In this document: positions 16,468 to 27,308 of the stretch, in pieces
Layout: the number at the start of each line of letters is the position of its first letter
Numbering within the stretch: position 1 is the stretch's first letter
Source: Oricola nitratireducens
GTDB lineage: Bacteria; Pseudomonadota; Alphaproteobacteria; Rhizobiales; Rhizobiaceae
Assembly (NCBI RefSeq): GCF_014904745.1
Contig: NZ_JACZCS010000046.1
Span: 1 to 41,750 of the forward strand
Reading direction: 5' to 3'
DNA: 41,750 nt
Made by a program: the position numbers and the translations under genes
The notes under the pieces: generated by a model
The model's database searches: none
Seen by the model: only the letters and a program-made list of their open reading frames with translations
What the model was told of the DNA's origin: nothing

Positions 16468-18768
16468 TCACGCGCTCGCATTGTAGGCGGCGATGGCCGC
16501 CATGTTGACGATATCGGCGTCCTTGGCGCCGAGCGACACGATCTGCACCGGCTTGTTGAGACCGACGAGAAGCGGGCCGATTACGGTCGAACCGCCGAGT
16601 TCCTGCAGCATCTTGGTGGCGATGGACGCCGAGTGGAAAGCCGGCATGATCAGGACGTTGGCCGGGCCGGACAGACGGCAGAACGGATACTGGCGCATCA
16701 GTTCGGCATTGAGCGCGACATCGGCCGCCATCTCGCCGTCATACTCGAAATCGACGCGACGCTTGTCGAGGATGCGCACCGCGTCGCGCACCTCGTTGGA
16801 GCGCTCGCCGGGCGGATGGCCAAAGGTCGAATAGGCGAGCATGGCGACGCGGGGCTCGTAGCCCATGCGGCGCGCCATGCCGGCGGCCTCCTCCGCGATG
16901 TCGGCCAGTTCGACCGCCGTCGGCATATCGTGGACGGCGGTGTCGGCGACGAGCACGGTGCGGCCACGGCAAAGCGCCAGCGACAGGCCGATCACCCGGT
17001 GGCCGGGCCGCGCGTCAATGACGCGGCGCACATCAGCCAGCGCGGTGGAATAGTTGCGGGTCACGCCCGTCACCATGCCGTCGGCGTCGCCGAGCGCGAC
17101 CATGGTCGCGGCGAAATGATTGCGGTCGTTGTTGATCAGGCGCTGGCAGTCACGGAAGAGGTAGCCGCTGCGTTGCAGCCGCTCATAGAGGAAATCGGCA
17201 TAGACGCCATTCCTGTGCGACAGGCGCGCATTGATGATCTCGATGCCGGGGCGATCGATATCGGCGCCGGCTTCCCTAGCGGTCTCGCGAAGCTGGTCCT
17301 CGCGGCCGAGCAGGATGGCGGTGCCGAGTTGCTGGTTCGCATAGGACACAGCGGCGCGGATCATCTGTTCCTCCTCGCCCTCGGTGAAGACGATGCGCTT
17401 CGGATGACGGCGGACGCGCTCGTAGATGCGCTGCAGGGTGGAAGCGATCGGGTCGCGCCGCGCCGACAGTTGCCGCGCATATTCGTCGAAATCGGCGATC
17501 TCGCGGCGTGCGACGCCGGTTTCCATCGCGGCCTTGGCGACGGCAACCGGAATGGCGGAAATCAGACGCGGGTCGAACGGTACCGGGATGATGTAGCCGG
17601 GTCCGAATTTCGGCCGGTTGCCGGCATAGGCCGCGGCGACGTCGTCGGGCACGTCCTCGCGGGCAAGAGCCGCGAGCGCATGGGCGGCGGCGGCCTTCAT
17701 CGCCTCGTTGATCTCGGTCGCGCGCACATCGAGCGCGCCGCGGAAGATATAGGGAAAGCCGAGAACGTTGTTGACCTGGTTCGGATAGTCCGAGCGGCCG
17801 GTCGCGACGATGGCGTCGGTGCGGATCTCGGCGACCTCCTCCGGCGTGATTTCCGGGTCCGGATTGGCCATGGCGAAGATGATCGGATTGTCGGCCATGG
17901 AGCGAACCATGTCATCGGTCAGTGCGCCCTTGACGGAGAGGCCGAGAAAGACGTCGGCGCCGTCGAGCGCATCGGCGAGCGAACGCCTGTCGGTTTTGAC
18001 CGCATGGGCGGATTTCCACTGGTTCAGGCCGGTCGCGCGGCCCTGATAGATAACACCCTTGGTGTCACAGAGGATGACGTTCTCGTGGCGCACGCCCATC
18101 GACTTGACGAGTTCGATGCAGGCGATCGCCGCCGCGCCGGCACCATTGCAGACGATCTTCACCGTTTTCAGGTCGCGGCCGGTCAGGTGCAGCGCGTTGA
18201 TCAGGCCGGCGGCGGCGATGATCGCGGTGCCGTGCTGGTCGTCGTGGAAGACGGGGATGTCCATCGCCTCGCGCAGCCGCTGCTCGATGATGAAGCAGTC
18301 GGGTGCCTTGATGTCCTCCAGATTGATGCCGCCGAAGGAAGGCCCGAGCAGGCGCACGCAATTGACGAATTCATCGATGTCCCTGGTATCGACCTCGAGA
18401 TCGATGGAATCGACGTCGGCGAAACGCTTGAAGAGGACCGCCTTGCCCTCCATCACCGGTTTCGACGCCAGTGCGCCGAGATCACCAAGACCAAGGATCG
18501 CGGTACCGTTGGAGATGACGGCGACCATGTTGCCGCGTGCCGTGTAGTCGAAGGCCTTGGACGGATCCTCGGCGATCGCCTTGACCGGCACGGCGACGCC
18601 CGGCGAATAGGCGAGCGAAAGATCGCGTTGCGTCGCCATCGGCTTGGTCGGGTTGATCTCGAGCTTGCCGGGCCGTCCGCGCGAGTGGAAATCCAGCGCC
18701 TCCTGCTCGATCACCCGCGGCGCCGAGACCGGCTTTGCACTGGCGGCTGGTTTCGGGGATTTCGGCAT
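16468..18768 (-). CDS. maeB: NADP-dependent malic enzyme with phosphotransacetylase-like domain
   Basis: Large malic enzyme of 766 residues that decarboxylates malate to pyruvate with NADP+, feeding gluconeogenesis and NADPH supply. The malic N-terminal domain (about 20-160) includes LAYSPGVAVPVKAI and the NAD-binding domain (about 165-420) includes ICNGAGAAAIACIEL and FAMANPDPEITPEE. The rest (about 435-760) is a phosphotransacetylase-like domain (VFTEGEEEQMIRAA, NVLIMPAFHSASIATKML), known from rhizobial Dme/Tme as regulatory and without PTA activity. The sequence and place next to olsB and mutS fit the Tme type, but cofactor preference should be treated as inferred. Divergent from mutS across 120 bases. 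Confidence 0.95.
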   Translation of the reverse strand: MPKSPKPAASAKPVSAPRVIEQEALDFHSRGRPGKLEINPTKPMATQRDLSLAYSPGVAVPVKAIAEDPSKAFDYTARGNMVAVISNGTAILGLGDLGALASKPVMEGKAVLFKRFADVDSIDLEVDTRDIDEFVNCVRLLGPSFGGINLEDIKAPDCFIIEQRLREAMDIPVFHDDQHGTAIIAAAGLINALHLTGRDLKTVKIVCNGAGAAAIACIELVKSMGVRHENVILCDTKGVIYQGRATGLNQWKSAHAVKTDRRSLADALDGADVFLGLSVKGALTDDMVRSMADNPIIFAMANPDPEITPEEVAEIRTDAIVATGRSDYPNQVNNVLGFPYIFRGALDVRATEINEAMKAAAAHALAALAREDVPDDVAAAYAGNRPKFGPGYIIPVPFDPRLISAIPVAVAKAAMETGVARREIADFDEYARQLSARRDPIASTLQRIYERVRRHPKRIVFTEGEEEQMIRAAVSYANQQLGTAILLGREDQLRETAREAGADIDRPGIEIINARLSHRNGVYADFLYERLQRSGYLFRDCQRLINNDRNHFAATMVALGDADGMVTGVTRNYSTALADVRRVIDARPGHRVIGLSLALCRGRTVLVADTAVHDMPTAVELADIAEEAAGMARRMGYEPRVAMLAYSTFGHPPGERSNEVRDAVRILDKRRVDFEYDGEMAADVALNAELMRQYPFCRLSGPANVLIMPAFHSASIATKMLQELGGSTVIGPLLVGLNKPVQIVSLGAKDADIVNMAAIAAYNASA

Positions 18769-18888
18769 GGGCGTTTCCGTCGATTTATTATTGATTGTCC
18801 AAACAAGATGGGGAGCTTGTCGTAAGGCTATTTGCCCGGCCTGTAAACGCGACTATGACTGAGAAAATCCCGGGCCAACGCAGGATTC

Positions 18889-21582
18889 ATGCTGACAAAG
18901 ACCGCACAGGCCGCCGCGCCGACGCCAATGATGGCGCAATATCTGGAGATCAAGGACGCGAATCCGGATTCGCTCCTGTTCTACCGGATGGGCGATTTCT
19001 ACGAACTTTTCTTCGAGGACGCCGAAATCGCCTCGCGGGCCCTCGGGATCACGCTGACGAAACGCGGCAAGCATCTCGACGAGGATATCCCGATGTGCGG
19101 CGTGCCGGTGCATGCCGCCGACGACTACCTGCAAAAGCTGATCGGCCAGGGTTTCCGGGTCGCGGTCTGCGAACAGCTCGAAGACCCGGCCGAAGCGAAG
19201 AAACGCGGATCCAAGTCGGTCGTCAGACGCGACGTGACGCGGCTCGTGACCCCGGGGACGATAACCGAGGAAAAGCTGCTCGATCCGTCCGAGAGCAGTT
19301 CGTTCATGGCGATCGGGCGGACGAAATCGGGCGGCGGCGACATGGCGCTCGCCTGGATCGACATCTCGACCGGCCAGTTCCGCATCGCCGCGACGGCGCC
19401 GGAGCGGCTGCTGTCCGACATCCTGCGCATCGGCCCGCGCGAGATCACCGTCGCCGAGACGGTGTTCGAGGACGAGAAGCTCAGGCCGGTTTTCGATCAT
19501 CTCGGCTTGGCGGTGACGCCTCTGCCGGCGAGCTTCTTCGACAGCGCGACGGCGCAGGACCGGCTGACGCGCTTTTACGGCGTGCAAACCCTGGACGGTT
19601 TCGGCGCATTTTCCCGCGCTGAACTGTCGGCTGCGGCCGGCGCGATCGCCTATGTCGAACGCACACAGATTTCCGAGCGCCCCGCCTTGCAGCGGCCGGA
19701 GCGCGAGGATGCCGGCTCGACGCTGTTCATCGACCCGGCGACGCGGGCGAACCTCGAAATCGAACGCACGCTTTCCGGATCGCGCCAGGGCAGCCTGTTG
19801 AAATCCATCGACCGCACGGTGACCGGCGGCGGCGCGCGGCTGCTCGCCGAACGGCTGCGCTCACCGCTGACGGATTGCGATGCGATCAACCGGCGGCTCG
19901 ATTCCGTCACCTTCTTCATGGCCGGAAACGAACGGCTGACCGACGCATTGCGCGGCATCCTGAAATCGGCGCCCGACATGCCGCGGGCGCTGTCGCGGCT
20001 GTCGCTCAACCGCGGCGGACCGCGCGACCTCGCCGCCATCCGCGAGGGGCTGGACGCGGCGGCCGAAACTTTAGACCTGATCGCAGCGATCGACCTGCCG
20101 GACGAACTCGCGGAAGCGGCGGGCTCCCTTTCGCAAGCGCCGCAGGATGTCGCGAACAGCCTTTCAGCGGCGCTCGACGACGACGTGCCGCTGATGAAGC
20201 GCGACGGCGGCTTCGTGCGCTCGGGCCATCACGGCGAACTCGACGAGATGCGGGCGCTGCGCGATGAATCGCGCAAGGTGATCGCCAACCTGCAGACCCG
20301 CTACATCGACGAGACCGGCGTCAAATCGCTGAAGATCAAATACAACAACGTGCTCGGATACTTCATCGAGGTGACGCAGATGAACTCGGACGCGCTGACC
20401 GGCACGGACGAGGCCAAGGGGCGGTTCATCCATCGCCAGACGCTGGCGAACGCCATGCGGTTCACGACGACGGAACTCGCCGATCTCGAAAGCCGCATCG
20501 CCAATGCCGCCGACAGGGCGCTGACGATCGAACTGGAAATCTTCGACCAGTTGCAGGCAGCGGCGATCGCGGCAGCGGACGCGATCCGCGACGCAGCGCA
20601 TACGCTGGCCGTTCTCGACGTTTCCATCGCGCTGGCGCGGCTGGCGGAATCGGAAGGCTATTGCAGGCCGAAGGTGGATGACAGCCGCACCTTCGCGGTC
20701 GTCGCCGGGCGGCACCCGGTCGTCGAACTGGCGCTGCGCAAACAGGCGGCCAACCCATTCGTCGCCAATGATTGCGACCTGTCGCCCGAGGGTGACGGCG
20801 ACCAGGGCGTAATCTGGCTTCTGACCGGGCCGAACATGGGCGGCAAGTCGACATTCCTGCGCCAGAACGCGCTGATCGCGATTCTCGCCCAGACCGGCTC
20901 CTTCGTGCCGGCGGGCAGCGCGCATGTCGGCGTCGTCGACCGGCTGTTCAGCCGGGTCGGCGCTTCCGACGACCTGGCGCGCGGGCGCTCGACATTCATG
21001 GTCGAGATGGTGGAGACGGCGGCGATCCTGAACCAGGCCGGCGACCGCTCGCTGGTCATCCTCGACGAGATCGGGCGCGGCACGTCGACCTTCGACGGCC
21101 TCTCCATCGCCTGGGCGACGGTCGAGTACCTGCACCAGAAAAACCGCTGCCGGACGCTGTTTGCGACACACTTCCACGAACTGACCGCGCTCGCCGAGAC
21201 GCTCGCCAGCCTGCACAACGTGACGATGAAGGTGAAGGAGTGGGAAGGCGAGGTGATCTTCCTGCACGAGGTCGGCCGCGGCGCGGCGGATCGCTCCTAC
21301 GGGGTTCAGGTCGCCAAGCTCGCCGGCCTGCCGGAAAGCGTGGTAACGCGCGCCCGCGACGTGCTGGACCAACTGGAAGCGCAGGGCCGTGACAGCAAGG
21401 CGGCGAAGCTCGTCGACGACCTGCCGCTGTTCTCCGCCGAGGTCAAACGCGAAGCCCCGAAACCGGAAAAGAACAACGAACTGGAAGAGGCGGTCGCCGC
21501 GCTGACTCCGGACGACATGACGCCGCGCGACGCGCTGGAGGCGCTCTACCGGCTGAAGACCCTGGCGGCAAAACCGAAGTGA
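18889..21582 (+). CDS. mutS: DNA mismatch repair protein MutS
   Basis: MutS (897 residues) recognises base mismatches and small loops and recruits MutL. Mismatch-binding domain I shows the Phe-X-Glu motif [10 protein letters not shown] (Phe37, Glu39). The connector, lever and clamp domains follow (about 130-600). The ATPase has Walker [10 protein letters not shown] (648-655), [15 protein letters not shown] and FATHFHELT. The C-terminal tail (840-897) carries the dimer/tetramer region. The ATG at 18889 has AGGA 5 bases before it. A weak promoter-like TTGCCC-N16-TATGAC is present around 18830-18860. The neighbour glnD follows after 74 bases. Confidence 0.98.
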   Translation: MLTKTAQAAAPTPMMAQYLEIKDANPDSLLFYRMGDFYELFFEDAEIASRALGITLTKRGKHLDEDIPMCGVPVHAADDYLQKLIGQGFRVAVCEQLEDPAEAKKRGSKSVVRRDVTRLVTPGTITEEKLLDPSESSSFMAIGRTKSGGGDMALAWIDISTGQFRIAATAPERLLSDILRIGPREITVAETVFEDEKLRPVFDHLGLAVTPLPASFFDSATAQDRLTRFYGVQTLDGFGAFSRAELSAAAGAIAYVERTQISERPALQRPEREDAGSTLFIDPATRANLEIERTLSGSRQGSLLKSIDRTVTGGGARLLAERLRSPLTDCDAINRRLDSVTFFMAGNERLTDALRGILKSAPDMPRALSRLSLNRGGPRDLAAIREGLDAAAETLDLIAAIDLPDELAEAAGSLSQAPQDVANSLSAALDDDVPLMKRDGGFVRSGHHGELDEMRALRDESRKVIANLQTRYIDETGVKSLKIKYNNVLGYFIEVTQMNSDALTGTDEAKGRFIHRQTLANAMRFTTTELADLESRIANAADRALTIELEIFDQLQAAAIAAADAIRDAAHTLAVLDVSIALARLAESEGYCRPKVDDSRTFAVVAGRHPVVELALRKQAANPFVANDCDLSPEGDGDQGVIWLLTGPNMGGKSTFLRQNALIAILAQTGSFVPAGSAHVGVVDRLFSRVGASDDLARGRSTFMVEMVETAAILNQAGDRSLVILDEIGRGTSTFDGLSIAWATVEYLHQKNRCRTLFATHFHELTALAETLASLHNVTMKVKEWEGEVIFLHEVGRGAADRSYGVQVAKLAGLPESVVTRARDVLDQLEAQGRDSKAAKLVDDLPLFSAEVKREAPKPEKNNELEEAVAALTPDDMTPRDALEALYRLKTLAAKPK

Positions 21583-21608
21583 AGCCGTGTGACAACGCCA
21601 TCGCGCTT

Positions 21609-21630
21609 CTATATGAGGCTCGTTAGAGCC
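21609..21630 (+). promoter_or_regulatory. glnD -10 element and leader hairpin
   Basis: CTATAT (21609-21614) is the exact alphaproteobacterial -10 hexamer; a TGTGAC 15 bases upstream is a poor, closely spaced -35. GGCTC-GTTA-GAGCC (21617-21630) then forms a small perfect hairpin at the probable 5' end of the glnD message, which could stabilise it. glnD begins 27 bases later. Confidence 0.35.
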
Positions 21631-21656
21631 ACCGGACCAAATTCTGCCGACACATC

Positions 21657-24485
21657 ATGCAGGACACCATAAATCCGCATTACCCCGCCAGCGATCACGA
21701 TGCGCTGCGATCCGAGCTGATCGCGATCGCCGACCGCCACGGCGGCGACGGCAGCGGTCACGAAGTTCGGGCCGAAGTGCTGGCGCATCTGAAGACCGTG
21801 CTCGCGGAAGATCGCAAGCAGGCCGAAAAGCAATTGTTCGAGGACGGCGGCGGCATCGCCTGCGCGCAGCGGCTGTCGGACGCCATGGATGCGATGATCC
21901 GCGCGATATACGATTTCGCGATGAGCCGCGTCTTCCGGGTCAACAATCTGTCGCAGGGCGAACGCCTGGCGCTGGTTGCCGTCGGCGGCTACGGACGCGG
22001 CACGCTGGCGCCCGGTTCGGACATCGACCTGCTCTTCGTGCTGCCCTACAAGCAGACGCCGCTCGGCGAGCAGCTCGCCGAATACATCCTCTACATGCTG
22101 TGGGACCTTGGCCTGACCGTTGGCCACGCGACCCGCTCGATCGACGAATGCGTAAGGCTGTCGAAGGCCGACACGACGATCTGCACGGCAATCCTCGACA
22201 TGCGCTATCTCTATGGCGAGGAAGCGCTGTTCAAGGAATTGCAGAAGCGGTTCGACGAAGAGGTGGTCCGGAACACGGCGTCGGGCTTCATCCAGGCGAA
22301 GCTCGCCGAACGCGACGCCCGCCACAAGCGCATGGGCGAGACCCGCTATCTCGTCGAACCGAACATCAAGGACGGCAAGGGCGGCCTGCGCGACCTGCAG
22401 ACGCTGTTCTGGATCGCGAAGTATTTCTACCGGATCGCCGACCGCTCCGACCTGGTCAGGAAAGGCGTGCTGTCACGGGCCGAATACAATCTCTTCGTCA
22501 AGTGCGAGGACTTCCTCTGGGCGGTGCGCTGCCACCTGCATTTCCTGACGGGAAAGGCGGAGGAGCGGCTCGGATTCGAGGTCCAGCGCAGCCTCGCCGA
22601 CCGGCTCGGATACAAGAGCCATCCGGGGCTCAAGGACGTCGAGCGCTTCATGAAGCACTACTTCCTGATCGCCAAGGATGTCGGAGACCTGACGCGCATC
22701 ATCTGCGCGGCGCTGGAAGAGGAAGAGGTCAAGCAGGCGCCTGCCTTCAACCGACTCCTGCAGACGCTACCGTTCAAGCGGCGCGGTCGCAAGATCCGTG
22801 GCACCGACGATTTCATCATTGAAAACAAGCGCATCAACATCACCGGCGAGGACGTCTTCGAGAAGGACCCGGTCAACATCATCCGGATGTTCTGGTTCGC
22901 CGACCGCGACGGGCTTGATTTCCACCCCGAGGCGCTGCAACTGACGCGCCGCTCGCTGAAGCTGATCCGCAAGTCGCTGCGCAACGATCCGGAAGCCAAC
23001 CGGCTGTTCATGGACATCCTGACATCGCGCAAGGATCCGGCGCTCAATCTCCGGCGCATGAACGAGGCCGGCGTGCTCGGGCGTTTCATCCCCGACTTCG
23101 GCAAGGTCGTGGCGATGATGCAGTTCAACATGTATCACCACTTTACGGTGGACGAGCACCTGATCCGCACCGTTGACGTATTGTCGAAGATCGAGCGCGG
23201 TATCCTCGACGAGGAACACCCGCTTGCCACCTCGATCCTGCCCGACATGCAGGAGCTGCGCCGCATGCTTTATATCGCGCTGTTCCTGCACGACATCGCC
23301 AAGGGACGGCCGAAGGATCATTCGATTGCCGGGGCGGAAGTCGCGGAAAAGCTGTGCCCGCGGCTCGGATTTTCCGCGGCCGAAACGGAAACCGTCGCCT
23401 GGCTCATCCGCGACCACCTCGTCATGAGCACGGTGGCTCAGTCGCGCGACCTTTCCGACCGCAAGACCATCGAGGATTTCGTCGCCACGGTGCAGACCGT
23501 GCAGCGGCTGAAGCTTCTGGTCGTCCTGACCGTGTGCGACATTCGCGCCGTCGGGCCCGGCGTATGGAATGGCTGGAAAGGCCAGCTGCTGCGCACGCTC
23601 TATTCGGAGGCCGAACTGGCGATGACCGGCGGCTTCTCGGAAATCAACCGCAAGCAGCGGGCTTCCCATGCGCGCGACGCGCTCACCGAAGAACTGTCGG
23701 CGTGGCCGGAAGACGAGCGGCGGGCTTATGTGAAGCAGCACTACGACAACTATCTTCTGACCGTCGATATCGAGGACCAGGTGCGGCACGCGGAATTCGT
23801 CCGCGCGGCGCGGGCCGAGGACAAGAAGCTGGCGACCGACGTCAAGACGAACCAGTTCCAGGCGATCACGGAGATCACGGTGCTCGCCCCCGACCATCCG
23901 CGCTTGCTTTCGATCATCGCCGCGGCCTGCTCGAGCGCCGGCGCGAAGATCGACGGCGCGCATGTATTCACGACCAGCAACGGTTGGGCGCTCGACACGA
24001 TCCTGATCAACCGCGAATTCGACGATGACGGCGACGAATTCCGCCGCGCCAAACGGATCGGCAAGGTCATCGAGGATGTGCTGTCGGGACGCGAATACGT
24101 GCCCGACATGCTGGCCAACAAGATGAAGCCGCGGCGCGGACTGAAGGCGTTCACGATCGAGCCGGCCGCCGCCGTCAAGAACACGCTGTCGAACCGCTTC
24201 TCGGTCATCGAGGTCGAAGGGCTCGACCGGCCGGGCATCCTGTCGGAGATCACCGGCGCGCTGTCCGATCTCAGGCTCGATATCCATTCCGCGCATATCA
24301 CCACCTTCGGCGAGAAGGTGGTCGACACATTCTATGTCACCGACCTGACCGGCCACAAGATCACCGATCCGGCGCGCCAGAAGCGCATCCGCAAGGTGCT
24401 GGCGGACGTGCTGATGGGACGCGGCGACGAAAATCCGGTGGTGCAGGTGAGCGCCGGGCTCGCCAAATCACAGAAGGCTGGCTGA
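21657..24485 (+). CDS. glnD: PII uridylyltransferase / uridylyl-removing enzyme
   Basis: Bifunctional nitrogen sensor of 942 residues that uridylylates PII proteins when glutamine is low and removes UMP when it is high. The nucleotidyltransferase domain has GGYGRGTLAPGSDIDLL (Asp122, Asp124). A linker domain (about 190-420) leads to the HD hydrolase domain with FLHDIAKG (His545, Asp546). Two ACT domains for glutamine sensing sit at about 735-815 (TEITVLAPDHPRLLSIIAAA) and 850-925 (FSVIEVEGLDRPGILSEITG). All four modules look intact. The start lacks an obvious ribosome-binding site. murJ follows after 3 bases. Confidence 0.98.
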   Translation: MQDTINPHYPASDHDALRSELIAIADRHGGDGSGHEVRAEVLAHLKTVLAEDRKQAEKQLFEDGGGIACAQRLSDAMDAMIRAIYDFAMSRVFRVNNLSQGERLALVAVGGYGRGTLAPGSDIDLLFVLPYKQTPLGEQLAEYILYMLWDLGLTVGHATRSIDECVRLSKADTTICTAILDMRYLYGEEALFKELQKRFDEEVVRNTASGFIQAKLAERDARHKRMGETRYLVEPNIKDGKGGLRDLQTLFWIAKYFYRIADRSDLVRKGVLSRAEYNLFVKCEDFLWAVRCHLHFLTGKAEERLGFEVQRSLADRLGYKSHPGLKDVERFMKHYFLIAKDVGDLTRIICAALEEEEVKQAPAFNRLLQTLPFKRRGRKIRGTDDFIIENKRINITGEDVFEKDPVNIIRMFWFADRDGLDFHPEALQLTRRSLKLIRKSLRNDPEANRLFMDILTSRKDPALNLRRMNEAGVLGRFIPDFGKVVAMMQFNMYHHFTVDEHLIRTVDVLSKIERGILDEEHPLATSILPDMQELRRMLYIALFLHDIAKGRPKDHSIAGAEVAEKLCPRLGFSAAETETVAWLIRDHLVMSTVAQSRDLSDRKTIEDFVATVQTVQRLKLLVVLTVCDIRAVGPGVWNGWKGQLLRTLYSEAELAMTGGFSEINRKQRASHARDALTEELSAWPEDERRAYVKQHYDNYLLTVDIEDQVRHAEFVRAARAEDKKLATDVKTNQFQAITEITVLAPDHPRLLSIIAAACSSAGAKIDGAHVFTTSNGWALDTILINREFDDDGDEFRRAKRIGKVIEDVLSGREYVPDMLANKMKPRRGLKAFTIEPAAAVKNTLSNRFSVIEVEGLDRPGILSEITGALSDLRLDIHSAHITTFGEKVVDTFYVTDLTGHKITDPARQKRIRKVLADVLMGRGDENPVVQVSAGLAKSQKAG

Positions 24486-24488
24486 CGC

Positions 24489-26069
24489 ATGAGCCTGTTC
24501 GGCAAGTTCCTGGGTGTCGGCGGCGCGACATCGGCTAGCCGCGTGCTCGGTTTCGTGCGCGAGGCGATGATCGCGGCGGCGCTCGGCGCCGGGCCGGTGG
24601 CCGACGCCTTCTACGCCGCTCTGCGCTTTCCGAACCTGTTCCGAAGACTGTTCGCGGAAGGCGCGTTCAACTCGGCCTTCGTGCCGATCTTCGCCAAGGA
24701 AGTCGAGGCGAATGGCGAGGACAGCGCGGCGCAGTTCGCCGGCGAGGTCTTCTCCGTCCTGACGCTCGTCCTCGTCGTGTTCTCGGCCGCGGCGCTCGCC
24801 TTCATGCCGTTTCTCGCCGCGACGGTGATCGCGCCCGCCTTCCAGGACACGCCGGAGAAATTCGACCTGACCGTGCTGCTGGCGCGGATCATGTTTCCCT
24901 ATCTGACGGCGATGTCGCTGGTTGCAATGCTGTCGGGCGTGCTGAACTCGTTCCGTAAATATTTCCTGGCCGCGCTTGCGCCGGTGCTGCTCAACATCGT
25001 GCTGATCGGCGTGCTTTTGGCGGCGCTCCGCTACGGCTGGGACCAGCGGGGCATCGGCGTCGCCCTTGCCATCGGTGTCGTCCTGGCCGGACTGCTGCAA
25101 CTCGGGCTGCTCGTCTACGGGCTGATCCGTCTCGGCTTCCGTTTCAAGCCGCAGCGGCCGCGGCTGACTCCGCAGGTCAGGCGACTGCTCGGGTTGGCCG
25201 CGCCGGCGGCGCTGACCGGCGGAATCGTCCAGATCAACCTGGTGATCGGCCAGATCATCGCCTCGCAGCAGGACGGTGCGATCGCGCTTCTGAATTATGC
25301 CGACCGCATCTACCAGCTGCCGCTCGGCGTGATCGGCATCGCCATCGGCGTCGTACTGCTGCCGGAACTGGCGCGTGCGCTCGGCGCCAACGAGCAGAAG
25401 ACGGCGCTGACACTGCAGAACCGCAGCCTCGAATTCGGCCTCGGACTGACCGTCCCGGCGGCCGTCGCGCTGGCGCTGACGCCGGTTCCGTTCATCGCCG
25501 TCATCTACGAGCGCGGCGCGTTCTCGGCGGACACTACGCAGGCGGCGGCCGGCGCGCTTGCCGCCTTCGCGATCGGCCTGCCGTCCTTCGTGCTGATCAA
25601 GGTTTTGCAGCCGGGCTTTTTCGCGCGCGAGGACATGCGCACGCCGATGTGGTTCTCGCTCGTCTCGCTGATCGTCAACGCCGGCGGCAGCCTGGCGATG
25701 TTCCCGCTCATCGGCCATGTCGGTATTGCCGCGGCAACAAGCCTCGCCGGTTGGGTCAACGCGATCCTTCTCGGCGTCACGCTGTGGCGCCGCCACCATT
25801 TCCGCCCGTCACCGGAGACGATCCGGCGCACGGCGATGATCCTCGTCTGCAGCGCGATCATGGGACTGGCGCTCTATGGCGCGTGGTCCTATTCGCGCGA
25901 GACGTTTCTTGCCTCCGGCATTCTCGTGCGCGCCGGCATCGCGATGGGCCTGATCGCGATCTCGATGCTGATCTATTTTGGCCTGGCGATCGCCACCGGC
26001 GCGATCGACCGCTCGATGCTGCAACGCTCGATGACGCGGCAGCGGACGGCGAAAGGCGGCGAATCGTGA
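24489..26069 (+). CDS. murJ: Lipid II flippase MurJ (MviN)
   Basis: Polytopic inner-membrane protein of 526 residues of the MOP superfamily which moves lipid II across the membrane for peptidoglycan synthesis. About fourteen hydrophobic helices are visible. Family marks are the opening ATSASRVLGFVREAMIAAALGAG, DAFYAALRFPNLFRRLFAEGAFNSAFVP, and the later INLVIGQIIAS and YADRIYQLPLGVIGIAIG. It starts 3 bases after glnD, so the two are co-transcribed, as is common in rhizobia. Confidence 0.97.
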   Translation: MSLFGKFLGVGGATSASRVLGFVREAMIAAALGAGPVADAFYAALRFPNLFRRLFAEGAFNSAFVPIFAKEVEANGEDSAAQFAGEVFSVLTLVLVVFSAAALAFMPFLAATVIAPAFQDTPEKFDLTVLLARIMFPYLTAMSLVAMLSGVLNSFRKYFLAALAPVLLNIVLIGVLLAALRYGWDQRGIGVALAIGVVLAGLLQLGLLVYGLIRLGFRFKPQRPRLTPQVRRLLGLAAPAALTGGIVQINLVIGQIIASQQDGAIALLNYADRIYQLPLGVIGIAIGVVLLPELARALGANEQKTALTLQNRSLEFGLGLTVPAAVALALTPVPFIAVIYERGAFSADTTQAAAGALAAFAIGLPSFVLIKVLQPGFFAREDMRTPMWFSLVSLIVNAGGSLAMFPLIGHVGIAAATSLAGWVNAILLGVTLWRRHHFRPSPETIRRTAMILVCSAIMGLALYGAWSYSRETFLASGILVRAGIAMGLIAISMLIYFGLAIATGAIDRSMLQRSMTRQRTAKGGES

Positions 26070-26075
26070 TGCGGA

Positions 26076-26104
26076 CTTGAAGGTTTCGCGACTGCCTGTC
26101 ATAA
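26076..26104 (+). promoter_or_regulatory. Probable trpS promoter
   Basis: CTTGAA (26076-26081), exactly 17 bases, then TCATAA (26099-26104). This closely follows the alphaproteobacterial vegetative pattern and sits in the murJ-trpS gap, leaving a leader of about 65-70 bases. I see no T-box or leader-peptide attenuator in it. Confidence 0.5.
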
Positions 26105-26179
26105 GCCGCGCGCAACCGATCCTCGCATCCGGAGCCAGACTCTGCGACGGGGCCCTCCACCAGCTTCGGGAACACTGAA

Positions 26180-27244
26180 ATGAGCAGCTTCGAACCCCTC
26201 GTCTTTTCGGGCGTGCAGCCGACGGGCAATCTCACGCTCGGCAACTATCTCGGCGCGATCCGCAAATTCGTCGCGCTGCAGGAAAGCCACAACTGTATCT
26301 ATTGTGTGGTCGACCTGCACGCGCTGACGGTCAATCCGAAGCCGCAGGAACTGATCGACGGCACGCGGTCGATCGCCGCGGCGTTCCTCGCGGCGGGCAT
26401 CGACCCGGTCAAGCACATCGTCTTCAACCAGAGCCGCGTGTACCAGCATGCCGAACTCGCCTGGATATTCAATTGCGTCGCGCGCATGGGCTGGCTAAAC
26501 CGCATGACCCAGTTCAAGGAGAAAGCCGGCAAGGACCGCGAGAACGCGTCGGTCGGCCTGTTTGCCTATCCGAACCTGATGGCCGCCGACATCCTGGTCT
26601 ATCGCGGTACGCATGTGCCCGTCGGCGAAGACCAGAAGCAGCATCTGGAACTGGCGCGCGACATCGCACAGAAATTCAACAACGACTATTCGGAGCGCAT
26701 CGGCGATCTCGGCCTCGGCGTGCCTGTCCAGGTCGGCGACGAGACGGTCAACGGTTTCTTCCCGCTGACCGAACCGCTGATCGAGGGGCCCGCGACGCGG
26801 ATCATGAGCCTGCGCGACGGAACGAAGAAGATGTCGAAATCGGACCCATCCGACCTGTCGCGCATCAATCTGACCGACACGGCCGACGACATCGCAAAGA
26901 AGATCCGCAAGGCCAAGACCGATCCCGAAGCGCTGCCGTCGGAGACCGCCGGGCTCGCTGAACGGCCGGAGGCGAACAATCTCGTCGGCATCTACGCGGC
27001 GCTCGCCGACACGACCAAGGAAGCCGTGCTGAACGAATTCGGCGGCCAGCAGTTCTCCGCCTTCAAGCCGGCGCTCGCCGATCTCGCGGTCACCAAACTC
27101 AGCCCGATCGCCGAAGAAATGCGTCGCCTGATGACCGATACTGCCCATATCGACTCGGTGCTGGCCAATGGCGCGGAACGCGCCTCGGTGCTGGCCGAGA
27201 AGACCCTGGCGGACGTAAAGCGGATCGTCGGGCTGCTCGCCTGA
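26180..27244 (+). CDS. trpS: Tryptophanyl-tRNA synthetase
   Basis: Class Ic aminoacyl-tRNA synthetase, 354 residues, charging tRNA-Trp. The HIGH-equivalent segment reads [16 protein letters not shown] (residues 11-25), with Thr where His is usual in the first signature, as found in many TrpRS. The KMSKS loop is exact (KMSKS at 217-221). Substrate-pocket blocks [16 protein letters not shown] and [16 protein letters not shown] are present. It has its own probable promoter. Confidence 0.97.
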   Translation: MSSFEPLVFSGVQPTGNLTLGNYLGAIRKFVALQESHNCIYCVVDLHALTVNPKPQELIDGTRSIAAAFLAAGIDPVKHIVFNQSRVYQHAELAWIFNCVARMGWLNRMTQFKEKAGKDRENASVGLFAYPNLMAADILVYRGTHVPVGEDQKQHLELARDIAQKFNNDYSERIGDLGLGVPVQVGDETVNGFFPLTEPLIEGPATRIMSLRDGTKKMSKSDPSDLSRINLTDTADDIAKKIRKAKTDPEALPSETAGLAERPEANNLVGIYAALADTTKEAVLNEFGGQQFSAFKPALADLAVTKLSPIAEEMRRLMTDTAHIDSVLANGAERASVLAEKTLADVKRIVGLLA

Positions 27245-27272
27245 CGACCGTGAGCCTGCGCCAATCTGGGCG

Positions 27273-27301
27273 CTTGATGCCGTCACTGCAGCGTGCCATG
27301 T
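27273..27301 (+). promoter_or_regulatory. Probable uspA promoter
   Basis: CTTGAT (27273-27278), 17 bases, CCATGT (27296-27301). The expected start of RNA is at or within a base or two of the uspA ATG at 27309, so the message may be leaderless. Confidence 0.4.
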
Positions 27302-27308
27302 ATCGGCC

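Noticed and set aside
20164-21372. A 400-codon frame antisense to mutS
   Set aside because: It mirrors the MutS ATPase region and has no motif; it is a high-GC artefact.
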